Assembly: GCF_004770895.1 (NCBI RefSeq)
Contig: NZ_RQHS01000015.1
Location: 1 to 64,000, forward strand
Direction: 5' to 3'
From: Leptospira dzoumogneensis
GTDB lineage: Bacteria; Spirochaetota; Leptospiria; Leptospirales; Leptospiraceae
Length of the DNA stretch: 64,000 bases
Below are positions 54,878 through 64,000 of the stretch, piece by piece. Under the pieces are notes generated by a model. The model made no database searches, had not been told where the DNA came from, and saw only the letters and a program-made list of their open reading frames with translations. Made by a program: the position numbers and the translations under genes. Every line of letters begins with the position of its first letter. Positions within the stretch are counted from its first letter, which is position 1.

Positions 54878-55952
54878 GCAATCAGACTCAACCCACCTTC
54901 TACCTAACGGAAAGAATCGTCGACTCGGATTCTTTTCCGGGATACCCGTTTTGTTTTTTCTATTCTTTTCCGGCCAAGGATGTATTCCTTATCTCTATCA
55001 TCTTGGAAAAGAACAGGCAAAGATCCTGCTACAAAGAAAAGCGATCCCAGAAGTTTTAGCAGATCCTGAAATACCGGAAACTACAAAAACAAAATTAAAA
55101 GAAGTGGAGAAGATCAGAGATTTCGGCGTCCAAGAACTGGCACTCTCTCCCGAAGGTGGATTTAAAAGTTTCGTACAATTGGACCGGCCTGCAATCGGTT
55201 GGCATGTAAGCGCCTGCCATCCTTTACGTTTTGAATCCTACACTTGGTGGTTCCCAATCGCAGGAACAGTTCCTTATAAAGGATATTTCTCATTAGAAAA
55301 AGCGAAAGAAGAAGAACAGTCCTTGAAAGAACAAGGCTTCGATACTAGAATACGGATCACTGCGGGATATTCCACTTTGGGATGGTTCGAAGATCCGCTA
55401 TTCTCCTCCCAACTTTATGAAGATCCGGGAGATCTGGCCTCGATCGTCATCCATGAAATGGCACATGCTACGGTGTATTTTCCGGGAGATTCCTTATTTA
55501 ACGAAAGTTATGCGAGTTTCGTAGAAGATGCCGGTTCAGATGAATACGTCCTAAAGATCGGCGGCCCAAAACTTTTAGAAGAAAGAAAAAGATCGGAAGA
55601 AGAAACGAAACTTTATAAAAATATAATTATAGAAACTGCAAATTTACTCAAAGCCGCATATTCGGAAGGCGGCACGGAAGATGTTCTGCGCAAGAAAAAG
55701 TCGGATATCATTTCAAATTTTCGTAAAAAGATCCTACAAACGAAATGGACTAAGATCAATTCCAAAAAACTTGCAGAAAGAGATTGGAATAACGAGGATT
55801 TTATAGGAATGCTTAGATATAATTCCGGATCTGGGTACTTTAAGAGAAGGTTTGAAGAAGTTGGAAAAAACTTTTCTAAGTTTCATGAGGAGATGAGGAA
55901 ATTGAAAGAGAAGAGTGCGGAGGAGAGGAAGGCATTGCTGGAGGAGAAGTAA
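54876..55952 (+). CDS. Predicted zinc aminopeptidase (PF10023-like) lipoprotein
   Basis: 358 residues from ATG 54876; the frame extends to 54762 within the divergent htrA gene, but the 54876 start gives a proper signal (LFFLFFSGQGC) with a lipid-type Cys. The zinc motif is VIHEMAHATVYF, and a downstream Glu in NESYASFVEDAG would be the third ligand. Family members are predicted aminopeptidases with little experimental work. The C-terminus is a charged helical tail. GGAAGA lies 10-12 nt before the start. Confidence 0.8.
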   Translation: MQSDSTHLLPNGKNRRLGFFSGIPVLFFLFFSGQGCIPYLYHLGKEQAKILLQRKAIPEVLADPEIPETTKTKLKEVEKIRDFGVQELALSPEGGFKSFVQLDRPAIGWHVSACHPLRFESYTWWFPIAGTVPYKGYFSLEKAKEEEQSLKEQGFDTRIRITAGYSTLGWFEDPLFSSQLYEDPGDLASIVIHEMAHATVYFPGDSLFNESYASFVEDAGSDEYVLKIGGPKLLEERKRSEEETKLYKNIIIETANLLKAAYSEGGTEDVLRKKKSDIISNFRKKILQTKWTKINSKKLAERDWNNEDFIGMLRYNSGSGYFKRRFEEVGKNFSKFHEEMRKLKEKSAEERKALLEEK

Positions 55953-56112
55953 ATCTGCCTGTTTGTTGGAATTCCTACAGACTTAGCGTGTAAAATTTAG
56001 TTGTGGAGATGAGGATTTCGTGATATAGGGGACAGCGCTCTCCCACGAGCCACTCCCCGCCACCCGAACCTGGGCGGGGGCGATCTCGAACCAATGTAGG
56101 AACTCCTACATG
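55953..56112. repeat. Intergenic region with two 'tgtaggaactcctaca' palindromes
   Basis: An imperfect copy lies at 55964-55979 and a full one (atgtaggaactcctacat) at 56094-56111. The latter touches the stop region of the giant gene. Between them is a GC-rich stem-like stretch (ccaccc...gggcggggg). Convergent genes flank it, so it may serve as a shared 3' end. Confidence 0.6.
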
Positions 56113-59100
56113 TTACTCTTTAACAACAAATGAAGTAGTGAACAACCTGTAACCGTTCCAATACTTATCCACCGGATACACTTCTCTCATCGTATCCATC
56201 GTTTTCAGAAAACGGCTTCGAAGAGAAGTTTTAGGGTCTTCCTTTCTGGAGGAAATCTCTTTTAAGAATCTAGAATTATGGGTATCCGTCTGGGATCCAA
56301 GGTTTACGATCCCCGGCCCCTTCCAGGATTTTCCTAAATAATATAATGAATCTCTTAAGCTTAAAGAAGCATTCCCCAAACCTTCTAAGAAAGAAGAAGC
56401 CAATATCCAAACACCCTGCAAAGTTCCCGGCTCCGCTTCGGAAACGGATCTATTCCCAAATAAAATTCCTTTCTCTCTATCTTCCACCAAAGGGACACGA
56501 AGCACATGAAAAGGAGTGATCGAAGGATTTCCCTTAGGGGAAAGTTCTAAGTTTTCCAATTGGAGCAACTGTGAATACCAACCCGGAGAGCTTGGATCAT
56601 CCTTAGTGACGATCCCAAACCCATCCCAGAATTCTTCTTTTTCCTTATGCACCGGATTTTTCAATAATGTCTCCGGATCTGCAACATAATAGATCTCTTC
56701 ATCCGCTTTAGGCAAAATTGGAGCCAAAAAATGATAAGAAGAAAGATATAGATACGTGGTCTTATTTTTAGAAGGACGGATATTCTGGCGTATCTCGGTT
56801 TCCAAAGCTTCTCTTAATAAAACTTCAGCTCCACCCTTATCCGCTTCCTCGTTATATTTATAAATAGAAGCTCGGACCTTTCGATTGTCCTTAAATGCAA
56901 GATCTCCTTTAGATTTACCTTTTGTAAATTTGATATAAAAAGTTTTCAAGCCCAGGTCCATCAATGCCAAGAACTCTTGGTTTTCAGGGATTTTTTCCTC
57001 TAATACAAAGGACACCTTGTTAAAGTTAGGAAGATCGGAATAAGAAATAGGACGCCCAAACAAAGCGGAACGAACCGCGGAAATTTTATCCTTGATCAAT
57101 CCCAGGTCGAAGAAGGTTTCGGAATCGTTCTGCTGAAAGGAAAGGGTCTGTAAATATGTTATAAAATCGTTAAGTTCCCTTCTTTCGAAAGAGCTGAACT
57201 TTTTCTTTTTTCTATGTTTAACGAAACGATTCGCCAATTCCACAAATTCGGAAGACTTTTTAGTCGAAGCGTTTTCATATTCGGAAAGATATTCCGAAAA
57301 ACCGGATACGGATATTTTGCCGGGCTTTCCACCTTCTAAATAAGAAATTTTGGAATTTATAAATTCGATTTCGGAAGAATAGATCTCATCCGAAATTCCT
57401 TTTGTTTTGGAGATCCAATTCTTTGCCTTATCATAATCTCCTCTGGAAAGATAAGCTTTTGAGAACTCCAACATGATCCTAACTTGTCTCGGAAAATTTT
57501 TCTTAAAATTTTCCTGGTCCACAAAAGAATTCAAAAATTCTTCCATTTCCTTTCCGGTTTCTTCTGGAAGGGAATAACGTAATAGATCCAACACGGAAGA
57601 TCTGGACTCTGTATCTAATGTTTGGAATAAAGCCTTGGAAGAGCTATGGATCTCTGAATATAAAGATAGAGGCGATATCCTATGCCCCATTTTTTTACGG
57701 TTCTCTAAAAATGCCAAATGCCTTGGATAATTCCTCTCTTGCGGATCCAATTCGATTTGATTTGAATTCTCCGGCCAATCTTCCTCTTCTTCCAAAAGAG
57801 CTTTTTCTTTTCTGATCCGAGCTTCCATCTTCTTCCAAGTTTCCAGATCCGAACCCGAAGAGATAAATTGTTTTGCAAGTCCAAGTTGAGAAGCAGCCAG
57901 ATCGGGATAATAAGCCTCCAAAGCTAAATTAGAAAGTTTTAATCTAAATAAGAATGGATCATATTTATCCGAAGAAATACTGAAGCCGAGAGATATGCCT
58001 GGAAATTTTCCTTCTTTCAAGGCCAATATTGCATTTAAGATCTCATTCTTTGCTTCCGGCAGAATGATCCCACCGCAGTCCTTATATTCCGTTTCAAGTA
58101 ATCTGGACAAACATAGATTCAATCCTAACTCTTTCTGAGAATTCAGATCTCTATTTTCATAACGTAAGGAAAAAATTTTGCCCAAAGAAAAATCAGGTTT
58201 TAATCTTTGGTAAGCCCTTAACAGGTCCGATTCGATTTTGAGAGCCAAATTAGAATTCGATTCCGCATAAGAACGTGCCTTATGTAGATCGGAAAACACT
58301 TCGGAAGAGTCCGAAATTCTTTCATCTTTCCTGGACTTAGCGAAAAGCCTTTCCGCTTCCCCATTTCTATTTCCGGATCTTTCCGGAAGTCTTCCGAAAC
58401 GGATCCCGGAATTAGATGTTTTGCCTGAAAAAATTTCTCCCAAAGATTCTTTTACGCAAGTTTCTCCGGGGCATACGTACATCAAATTTACACCAGAACC
58501 GGAAAGCCCCGTATACGCCTTTAATATCTGTCGCCAGCTTGGCTTTTCGGAATAGGTAAATATGACTGCGCCTAATCTATGATCTCTGGAAAAAATTTCT
58601 CTTAATTCAAGTGTATCCTTTTTTCTTTCTCCAAAGGTAGAATCTCCTTTTAGATCCGGGAAAGAACTTACCAACACATCAGTATCTTCTAATATATCTA
58701 CCCAGGAATCGGAATCTATCTTTCTATAATCCCATCCGCTAATAGGTAAAAAAGAAGAGATCACTTTTGAAGTTCTTTCTTCCCTATTAGAATTAGAAGA
58801 AGAAAGTTTAAAACTAATCCCGGAAATCTGAGAATTTAATATTTCTCCGATCGAAGTATTTCCGGGATCTAAAACAAGATTACGGCCGGAATTTTTAAAA
58901 TTGGATTTAATCCAGGCTTCTGCCTTGGATCCATTCTCAAAATTCAGAAATTTGATAGTAGAAGAATTTCTAACTTTAGCAAATACGGAACCTCTGGATT
59001 CTAATAACCGAATTTCGGTTTCATTCTGATTTAAAACTTCGTCAGGAACCGGGCCGAAAGGATCCAAAAACGCAGTTTTTTTAGGGAATTTGGATCTTAA

Positions 59101-62100
59101 CACTTCTAAAGATTTAGAAACTTGAGTTCCGGCTTGAGAAAGTGTAAATTCCTCTTTTTTAACATCCCCCCTTGTTTCCAAAGCGTTTTGGTATTTAAAA
59201 TAAGTATTTCTGTAATTTTTCCAATCGGATTCGAATTTTATATATTCAGCCCTGGCTTCCCTAAATTCCCAATTTCCTTTTTGAAAATTACGGAAATTTA
59301 ATAATCTTTGCAGCCTTATCCAATCATTAAATGCGGCATTCGTATTCCCCGAATCCAATTCCGCTCTGATCTTTGTTTCGTATAGATCCCTTAGTAAAAA
59401 ACTTTTATTGTCCGAGATCAGGTGAAATTGTTTTTTAAGAAGATCTTCCGCCTTGGATAGTTTCACCTTTGCTTTATCCGGTTTTTTAGAAATTAGATCC
59501 AGTCTTGCTTGTAAAACCCAAGTTTGGATGAGTTCGGCTCCAAAATAAAATACATTGGCCATCTCTTCCGCGGCTTTTAAACATTCCTCCGCTTTCGCCA
59601 AGTCTCCCAATCTATAAAATACGCTGGCCCTGCTTAAAAAGTGAAATACCCTTTCTTTTCTTGGAAACGGATCCTTGGAAAGCCCAACAATCTCTTTCGG
59701 CAATCCGGAAGGAGTTTCGAGTAAGGAAGAAGAAATTCCCAATTTTTCGAAACCTTCCAACCATTCTCCTTTTTTAAAATTCTCCTCTCCGGAATAATAG
59801 AGTACCGTCGCTTTCAATATATCGAAATCATAATATTGTTTATAAAACGCTTCCGAACACGCAAAATTCCCTTCCAGCAGATCTTCCGTCCATAAAGAAA
59901 GGCAGTTTTCCATGGATCCTCTTTTGAACCTATCAAGCTCTTCCAGTGCTTTGTTCAATTCTTCCGAATATCCGGTTTTATCTTTTTTGTCGGAAGCTTC
60001 TATCGAAGCGAATAATGAATATAAATATCTTTTAAAACTGCCCGTGGACCTTCCCGAAAGATTTGCGGAGTCCTTTAAGAATTCATTCTCTTCAATAAAT
60101 GCTAATTTGGCTTTTTCAAATTCATTTCTTTTATACTGAAAAAATCCAAGATCTGCATACGACTGGGATTGGACCAATTGTCCCGCCAAAGTTTTTTTCA
60201 GACCTTTTTTACTTACGTATTCCAATCTTCTGTCCGTTTCTTCCGCGGCTAAACGATAGTTTTGCTCTAATACAAGATTATTTACCCTGATCCCGGAAGA
60301 TAATAATGGTTGGAATACTGGAGGTATAGCTTCCGGAAATCTACCTGATCCAGAAATACGGACCGAATCCGGAAGAACTGTTTCAAAAACGAAGTCCCAA
60401 ATCGAATCCCAGACAGACTCCCAAAATTTAGGGCTTACCTTCTTCGGCAGCCAAAGAGTTTTACGGGAAGAGGCTTCCTTCTCCGCTTCTTTTAAATTTT
60501 CTTCCGACTTGGAAATATAACCTAACTTTTGATAAGAAATTGCTAATGCGTTTCTGAGATTGATCGGATCTACCAATCTAGACGGTTCATTCAGCTCCAA
60601 TGCTTCCGTCAAATAAGGAAGAGCAAGTGTATATTCTCCCAATTCCATATGGGACAAGCCTGTCAACGTCCTGAGTAGAGTTAATTTTTCCCTATAACTT
60701 TGCAGGTTTTTGGCGTAATCCGTTCCGGAGTGTAACTGCAAAAATTCGTTTTTAGAATATATATCGGATGCGTTCTTTAATTTTCGAACAGCGTCCCCAT
60801 ACTTCGACATGTACATGGAAGCTCGAGCAGAGTTGAATAAGAAGACCGCCTTTTGTCTATAATCCTCGAATTGCGCCTTAGATATTATATAATTCGAATA
60901 GGATTCCACTAAAGAATATTGTTCATCTGCCTTAGGATAATTCTTTAATAAGAAATAATTATTACCTAAATTCAATCTCAGATCCGAGAGCGCTTTTTTG
61001 TTTTGGAAATTTTCTCCAAGCAACTCCAAGATCTGGCTGTATAATTCTATATTTTCCTCGAAGTTTTTTTCAGGGAAATATTTGGAATATACGTCTTTGT
61101 ATTTATCTTCGTCGGCCGGTTCCTTATCGTTAGGCTTTCTGGACTTCATGATATCCACATACTGGTATAACCAGCCTAAAAGCTGGTAAGCATCATGATA
61201 TGTCGGCTCTGCGAATATGATCCATCTTAGTTCGTATTCTGCCTGTTTGAAATCCCTAAGAGCCGCCTCTTTTTTGATACGGTCCATCGTTCCGGAATTA
61301 TAATAGAATGTTTCCCGGATCACGGAACGATTGATCAGATAATACGCGTATCCGTATAATGTGGCTAGGTCCAAGAAGGCTCGAGCGCGGGGCAAAATTT
61401 TCTCTTTCTCGAAATACTGGTCTATATAAACCAGCCCTTCTTTTTTATCCAATGGATCATATTCGAGAGGATTCAAATTCCCTAAAATACCCGAAGCATT
61501 CTTTTCGCTTATCGATCTAGCTAATTTAAAAGAAGTATCCACCATCAGTTTTTGATAATAGATGGCATAGTCCTTATAAACGGTGTCCTGAAAGAGATTT
61601 TTACTCTTTGCCAGGAACATATTTTCGGTATTATAAAAATAATGTAGGGACGCCTGGAAGAAGTCGGATCGATTCTCATAATTCCTTGCCAGATTCTCAA
61701 AATAGATAAAGAACCTTTCCATCTCTTTATCAGAGATCTCCACTCCGGAATCATGATCATAATTTTCCAAAAATGTGCGAAGTGATTCCAAAGAGTAACG
61801 AACGCTTCCGAGACCCTTAAAATTAGAGGATCTTAATAGATGGATTTTTAAAAAGAGCGGATCTTTAGGAGTAATATCCTTCAACAAAGGTTCGAGCAAA
61901 GAATTACTTTCCGCAAACCCTCCCTGACCGGAAAGTCCTGCCGCCTTCGTATATATTAAAAACCTATATAATACGGGAGAGCGTTCTTTGATCTTATTCG
62001 AAGATTCTATCTTTTCCGAGAGAGAAATTTTCTCCGAGTCCGATTTGCCTGCCAATATCTGTTCTTCAAAAAGTCCGTACAAATTCCTAAGTTCTATCGT

Positions 62101-63705
62101 CTTGGATTCAGATTCATTGGCGGCTTGCAAAAGTGTAGAAGGAATGGTCCAGTCCTTCTTCTTTGCTTCCTTAAGCTGTAGAGCGCCTATATTTCTCAAA
62201 ATTTCGTGGATATTATAATATCCCGGGAACCTAGTCACCAATTCCTGTTTTGAATTGAGTGAAGCTTCTATTTTACCGGATCTTTCTTCCAAATTTCCGA
62301 TCTCTTCTAAGATCGCACCCGCCACTTGGGCATCCGCATTGTTTTGAATATTATGGAAATATTCTTTGATCTCGGAGATCCCTTTATTTTCGGATTCTAA
62401 GTAGAATACATAAGCGAGTCCCCATTTAGGATCCAAACGAGAGGCGTTCATCTCCTTTTTTATCTCAGAGGTTTTTCCCGACTTCCTATAGAGTGAATAT
62501 TTTTCATTTAAGATCTTTGCTCGAAAAAGCGGATAGAGTGGATCTTCTTTATAATACAATTCTAAAGAATCCAATGCCAACAGATAATCATCCAAGGATT
62601 GTTTTTTGCCGTATTCTTTGGCCAACTCGAACTGTGCGGAAATATTGGAAGCCTTCGGAATAGAGCCACTCAAAGGAAGAAAATAGATATTTAAAGTTCC
62701 ATAATATGATGCAGTGAACAAAATACTTCCTCCGTTAAAGGAAGAATATTTCGTATCGAATAAGGAAAAATTCCCGGAGGTAAGTCTTCTTTCTTTCATA
62801 TCCGAAAGATCCAATCGGATAATCAGACTATTATCTCTCTCGTCCAATTTTCGATTCCCATCCGAATCGGAACGAATAGATGTATAGAATAAATATCTTC
62901 CATCGGCAGACAGACTGGGAGAAAAATCCAAATAAGGATCGTTGGTCAGTCTTTTGGTTCTCCTAGTCGCCAAATCCAAAGAATAGATCTCCCCTTCTCC
63001 GGAATCCGCGTAAGAAAGATATACAATCGTATTTCCATCCTGGGACCAATATGGATTCACTGCCCCTGATTGAGTGAGTAAAATCGGCTTTTCTTTTCCT
63101 TCCGTATCCCATAAGATCAGGTTGGGAGTCCCCGGAGTTAATCTGTCGGAAGAGAATAATAATACACGACTGTCTTTTCCCCAAATAGGATCCGAATCCG
63201 AAAAACGATCCGACTTTTGGATATCAGAATATTCTGGATTTGTAATAAACTCGAAGTCTTCGCTTAAGAATCTTTTTCCTTCTAAGATCTTTCTAACCCA
63301 AACTTCGGGCTCTATTTCCAGAAGAACTATATCCCCCGCAGTATCGTATTGCTCCGATACGAATGCTAGTTTTTTACCGTCCGGGCTGATTGCAGGTTTG
63401 TATTCCGAAGAAGGATGTTCCGTGATAGGAACCACAATGGAACTTTTGAGATCTCTAAACCATATATCATAATTTCCTTTTTGCCCAGTCGTATAAAACA
63501 GATATCTCCCGTCTTTTGTGGTCGAATTATAGAGGTTGTTTCCCCTCTGAACCGTCAAAGGAAACGGTTTATCATTTTCAGGATTGAAATAGTTCTTAGA
63601 GATGGGGCCGTAATCAAACTCGATAGGCTTTACCTTTTGTACAGGGATAAAAACAAGGCAATTGCCGAATAGAAGCAGGAAAAAAAATAAGACCCCTCTC
63701 TTCAT
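56113..63705 (-). CDS. Giant lipoprotein: TolB-like propeller, TPR arrays and CHAT-like C-terminus
   Basis: 2530 residues. The start MKRGVLFFFLLLFGNC is a lipoprotein signal (Cys16). Residues of about 60-360 carry TolB/PD40-type propeller repeats (KPAISPDGKKLAFVSE, NPYWSQDGNTIVYLS, SPSLSADGRYLFYTS). A long alpha-helical TPR-rich part follows to about 1550 and again at about 1790-2200. The last 250 residues look like a CHAT (caspase-like) domain: LYLSSYHFLAP at the His position, ILASSFLEGLG where LSACxTGLG is normal, and a WNGYRLF end. The expected catalytic Cys is Ser, so it should be inactive as a protease. A second weak CHAT-like stretch lies near 1600-1760. It is probably a surface or periplasmic scaffold. 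Confidence 0.72.
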   Translation of the reverse strand: MKRGVLFFFLLLFGNCLVFIPVQKVKPIEFDYGPISKNYFNPENDKPFPLTVQRGNNLYNSTTKDGRYLFYTTGQKGNYDIWFRDLKSSIVVPITEHPSSEYKPAISPDGKKLAFVSEQYDTAGDIVLLEIEPEVWVRKILEGKRFLSEDFEFITNPEYSDIQKSDRFSDSDPIWGKDSRVLLFSSDRLTPGTPNLILWDTEGKEKPILLTQSGAVNPYWSQDGNTIVYLSYADSGEGEIYSLDLATRRTKRLTNDPYLDFSPSLSADGRYLFYTSIRSDSDGNRKLDERDNSLIIRLDLSDMKERRLTSGNFSLFDTKYSSFNGGSILFTASYYGTLNIYFLPLSGSIPKASNISAQFELAKEYGKKQSLDDYLLALDSLELYYKEDPLYPLFRAKILNEKYSLYRKSGKTSEIKKEMNASRLDPKWGLAYVFYLESENKGISEIKEYFHNIQNNADAQVAGAILEEIGNLEERSGKIEASLNSKQELVTRFPGYYNIHEILRNIGALQLKEAKKKDWTIPSTLLQAANESESKTIELRNLYGLFEEQILAGKSDSEKISLSEKIESSNKIKERSPVLYRFLIYTKAAGLSGQGGFAESNSLLEPLLKDITPKDPLFLKIHLLRSSNFKGLGSVRYSLESLRTFLENYDHDSGVEISDKEMERFFIYFENLARNYENRSDFFQASLHYFYNTENMFLAKSKNLFQDTVYKDYAIYYQKLMVDTSFKLARSISEKNASGILGNLNPLEYDPLDKKEGLVYIDQYFEKEKILPRARAFLDLATLYGYAYYLINRSVIRETFYYNSGTMDRIKKEAALRDFKQAEYELRWIIFAEPTYHDAYQLLGWLYQYVDIMKSRKPNDKEPADEDKYKDVYSKYFPEKNFEENIELYSQILELLGENFQNKKALSDLRLNLGNNYFLLKNYPKADEQYSLVESYSNYIISKAQFEDYRQKAVFLFNSARASMYMSKYGDAVRKLKNASDIYSKNEFLQLHSGTDYAKNLQSYREKLTLLRTLTGLSHMELGEYTLALPYLTEALELNEPSRLVDPINLRNALAISYQKLGYISKSEENLKEAEKEASSRKTLWLPKKVSPKFWESVWDSIWDFVFETVLPDSVRISGSGRFPEAIPPVFQPLLSSGIRVNNLVLEQNYRLAAEETDRRLEYVSKKGLKKTLAGQLVQSQSYADLGFFQYKRNEFEKAKLAFIEENEFLKDSANLSGRSTGSFKRYLYSLFASIEASDKKDKTGYSEELNKALEELDRFKRGSMENCLSLWTEDLLEGNFACSEAFYKQYYDFDILKATVLYYSGEENFKKGEWLEGFEKLGISSSLLETPSGLPKEIVGLSKDPFPRKERVFHFLSRASVFYRLGDLAKAEECLKAAEEMANVFYFGAELIQTWVLQARLDLISKKPDKAKVKLSKAEDLLKKQFHLISDNKSFLLRDLYETKIRAELDSGNTNAAFNDWIRLQRLLNFRNFQKGNWEFREARAEYIKFESDWKNYRNTYFKYQNALETRGDVKKEEFTLSQAGTQVSKSLEVLRSKFPKKTAFLDPFGPVPDEVLNQNETEIRLLESRGSVFAKVRNSSTIKFLNFENGSKAEAWIKSNFKNSGRNLVLDPGNTSIGEILNSQISGISFKLSSSNSNREERTSKVISSFLPISGWDYRKIDSDSWVDILEDTDVLVSSFPDLKGDSTFGERKKDTLELREIFSRDHRLGAVIFTYSEKPSWRQILKAYTGLSGSGVNLMYVCPGETCVKESLGEIFSGKTSNSGIRFGRLPERSGNRNGEAERLFAKSRKDERISDSSEVFSDLHKARSYAESNSNLALKIESDLLRAYQRLKPDFSLGKIFSLRYENRDLNSQKELGLNLCLSRLLETEYKDCGGIILPEAKNEILNAILALKEGKFPGISLGFSISSDKYDPFLFRLKLSNLALEAYYPDLAASQLGLAKQFISSGSDLETWKKMEARIRKEKALLEEEEDWPENSNQIELDPQERNYPRHLAFLENRKKMGHRISPLSLYSEIHSSSKALFQTLDTESRSSVLDLLRYSLPEETGKEMEEFLNSFVDQENFKKNFPRQVRIMLEFSKAYLSRGDYDKAKNWISKTKGISDEIYSSEIEFINSKISYLEGGKPGKISVSGFSEYLSEYENASTKKSSEFVELANRFVKHRKKKKFSSFERRELNDFITYLQTLSFQQNDSETFFDLGLIKDKISAVRSALFGRPISYSDLPNFNKVSFVLEEKIPENQEFLALMDLGLKTFYIKFTKGKSKGDLAFKDNRKVRASIYKYNEEADKGGAEVLLREALETEIRQNIRPSKNKTTYLYLSSYHFLAPILPKADEEIYYVADPETLLKNPVHKEKEEFWDGFGIVTKDDPSSPGWYSQLLQLENLELSPKGNPSITPFHVLRVPLVEDREKGILFGNRSVSEAEPGTLQGVWILASSFLEGLGNASLSLRDSLYYLGKSWKGPGIVNLGSQTDTHNSRFLKEISSRKEDPKTSLRSRFLKTMDTMREVYPVDKYWNGYRLFTTSFVVKE

Positions 63706-63709
63706 TCTA

Positions 63710-64000
63710 CTATTCCTTCTTTTTCCAATTCCCGGTAGAGGCCTCGTAATATTCTCCTATATCGACAGAACGAAGCCAAGTAGTCTGGATACTTTCCTTA
63801 ATAGATACTTTTTCTTTTTCCGTAATAGTGCGGTTCGGATCCGAGAATGCCTTTTTTAATTTTTCCTTAATTACTATATCTCTATTCTCATTCGTAAGTT
63901 TGACTAGATCATCAATACGGGATTTTTGTTTCGGATCCTGAGAGATCTTTTCCACACCTGCCTCTCTGATCTTAGGATTCCATCTTACTTTTCCATCTAG
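63710..64000 (-). CDS. C-terminal part of an unknown protein, cut by the window edge
   Basis: The frame is open from the window end to a stop at 63710, 96 codons. A GTG at 63955 could be a start, but the frame continues upstream without a stop (DGKVRWNPKIREAG), so the gene most likely begins outside. The visible part is charged and helical (QKSRIDDLVKLTNENRDIVI, then a region ending YYEASTGNWKKKE). It ends 4 bp before the giant lipoprotein gene and is surely in the same operon. No family recognised. Confidence 0.6.
   Translation of the reverse strand, partial: LDGKVRWNPKIREAGVEKISQDPKQKSRIDDLVKLTNENRDIVIKEKLKKAFSDPNRTITEKEKVSIKESIQTTWLRSVDIGEYYEASTGNWKKKE

Overview
The window looks like chromosomal DNA of a Leptospira-type spirochaete. 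The evidence is many spirochaetal lipoproteins with loose lipoboxes, SpoIIE-type phosphatases, Cache-type chemoreceptors, 7TM-DISM kinases, class III cyclases and a moderate GC content that looks higher than in the classical pathogens. That last point hints at a non-interrogans lineage, but I cannot assign a species. No phage, insertion sequence, CRISPR array, tRNA or rRNA was seen. One structural RNA, RNase P RNA, lies on the minus strand at about 9108-9499.

Layout. 0-9 kb: patatin phospholipase, a degenerate sigma-like protein, a lipoprotein intradiol dioxygenase, a secreted Cys-rich protein, a SelL-like redox protein, TerC, a secernin-like peptidase, a SpoIIE phosphatase, a thioesterase and a PH-like membrane protein. 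9-20 kb: rnpB, a PlsC acyltransferase, a secreted TPR protein behind a textbook sigma-54 promoter, a ribosome hibernation factor, an ECF sigma/anti-sigma pair, a PilZ protein next to an AlgI-like MBOAT acyltransferase, DUF3332, DUF192, enoyl-CoA hydratase, a second SpoIIE phosphatase and a HEFGH lipoprotein.

21-39 kb is a signalling island: two chemoreceptors whose 3' 1.24 kb are almost identical, an outer-membrane-like protein, a 1470-residue multi-PAS kinase, a Cache-domain kinase with its response regulator, and a REC-EAL c-di-GMP phosphodiesterase. Divergent from the phosphodiesterase is a three-part protein joining a [2Fe-2S] ferredoxin, a class III adenylate cyclase and a class I-like heme peroxidase. 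I consider this fusion the most notable object in the window. It probably forms a redox- or peroxide-responsive cAMP (or cGMP) producer. hisC follows closely downstream.

39-56 kb holds housekeeping and stress genes: a 56-codon gene with a perfect ribosome binding site, OsmC, an ArsR/AHSA1/DoxX/YdeI operon with twin operators, rarA, a DedA-type protein, mutL, a 7TM-DISM kinase, a ClC channel, purM, a FecR-domain lipoprotein, murI, an aminotransferase and an HtrA protease divergent from a PF10023-like aminopeptidase. 56-64 kb is one giant gene (2530 residues). It encodes a lipoprotein with a TolB-like propeller, long TPR arrays and a C-terminal CHAT-like domain that appears to lack its catalytic Cys.

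Intergenic spaces carry three families of dispersed repeats: GC-rich 'cacgcagagacgc' inverted pairs, 'tgtaggagttcctaca' palindromes, and a longer element with two clear copies.
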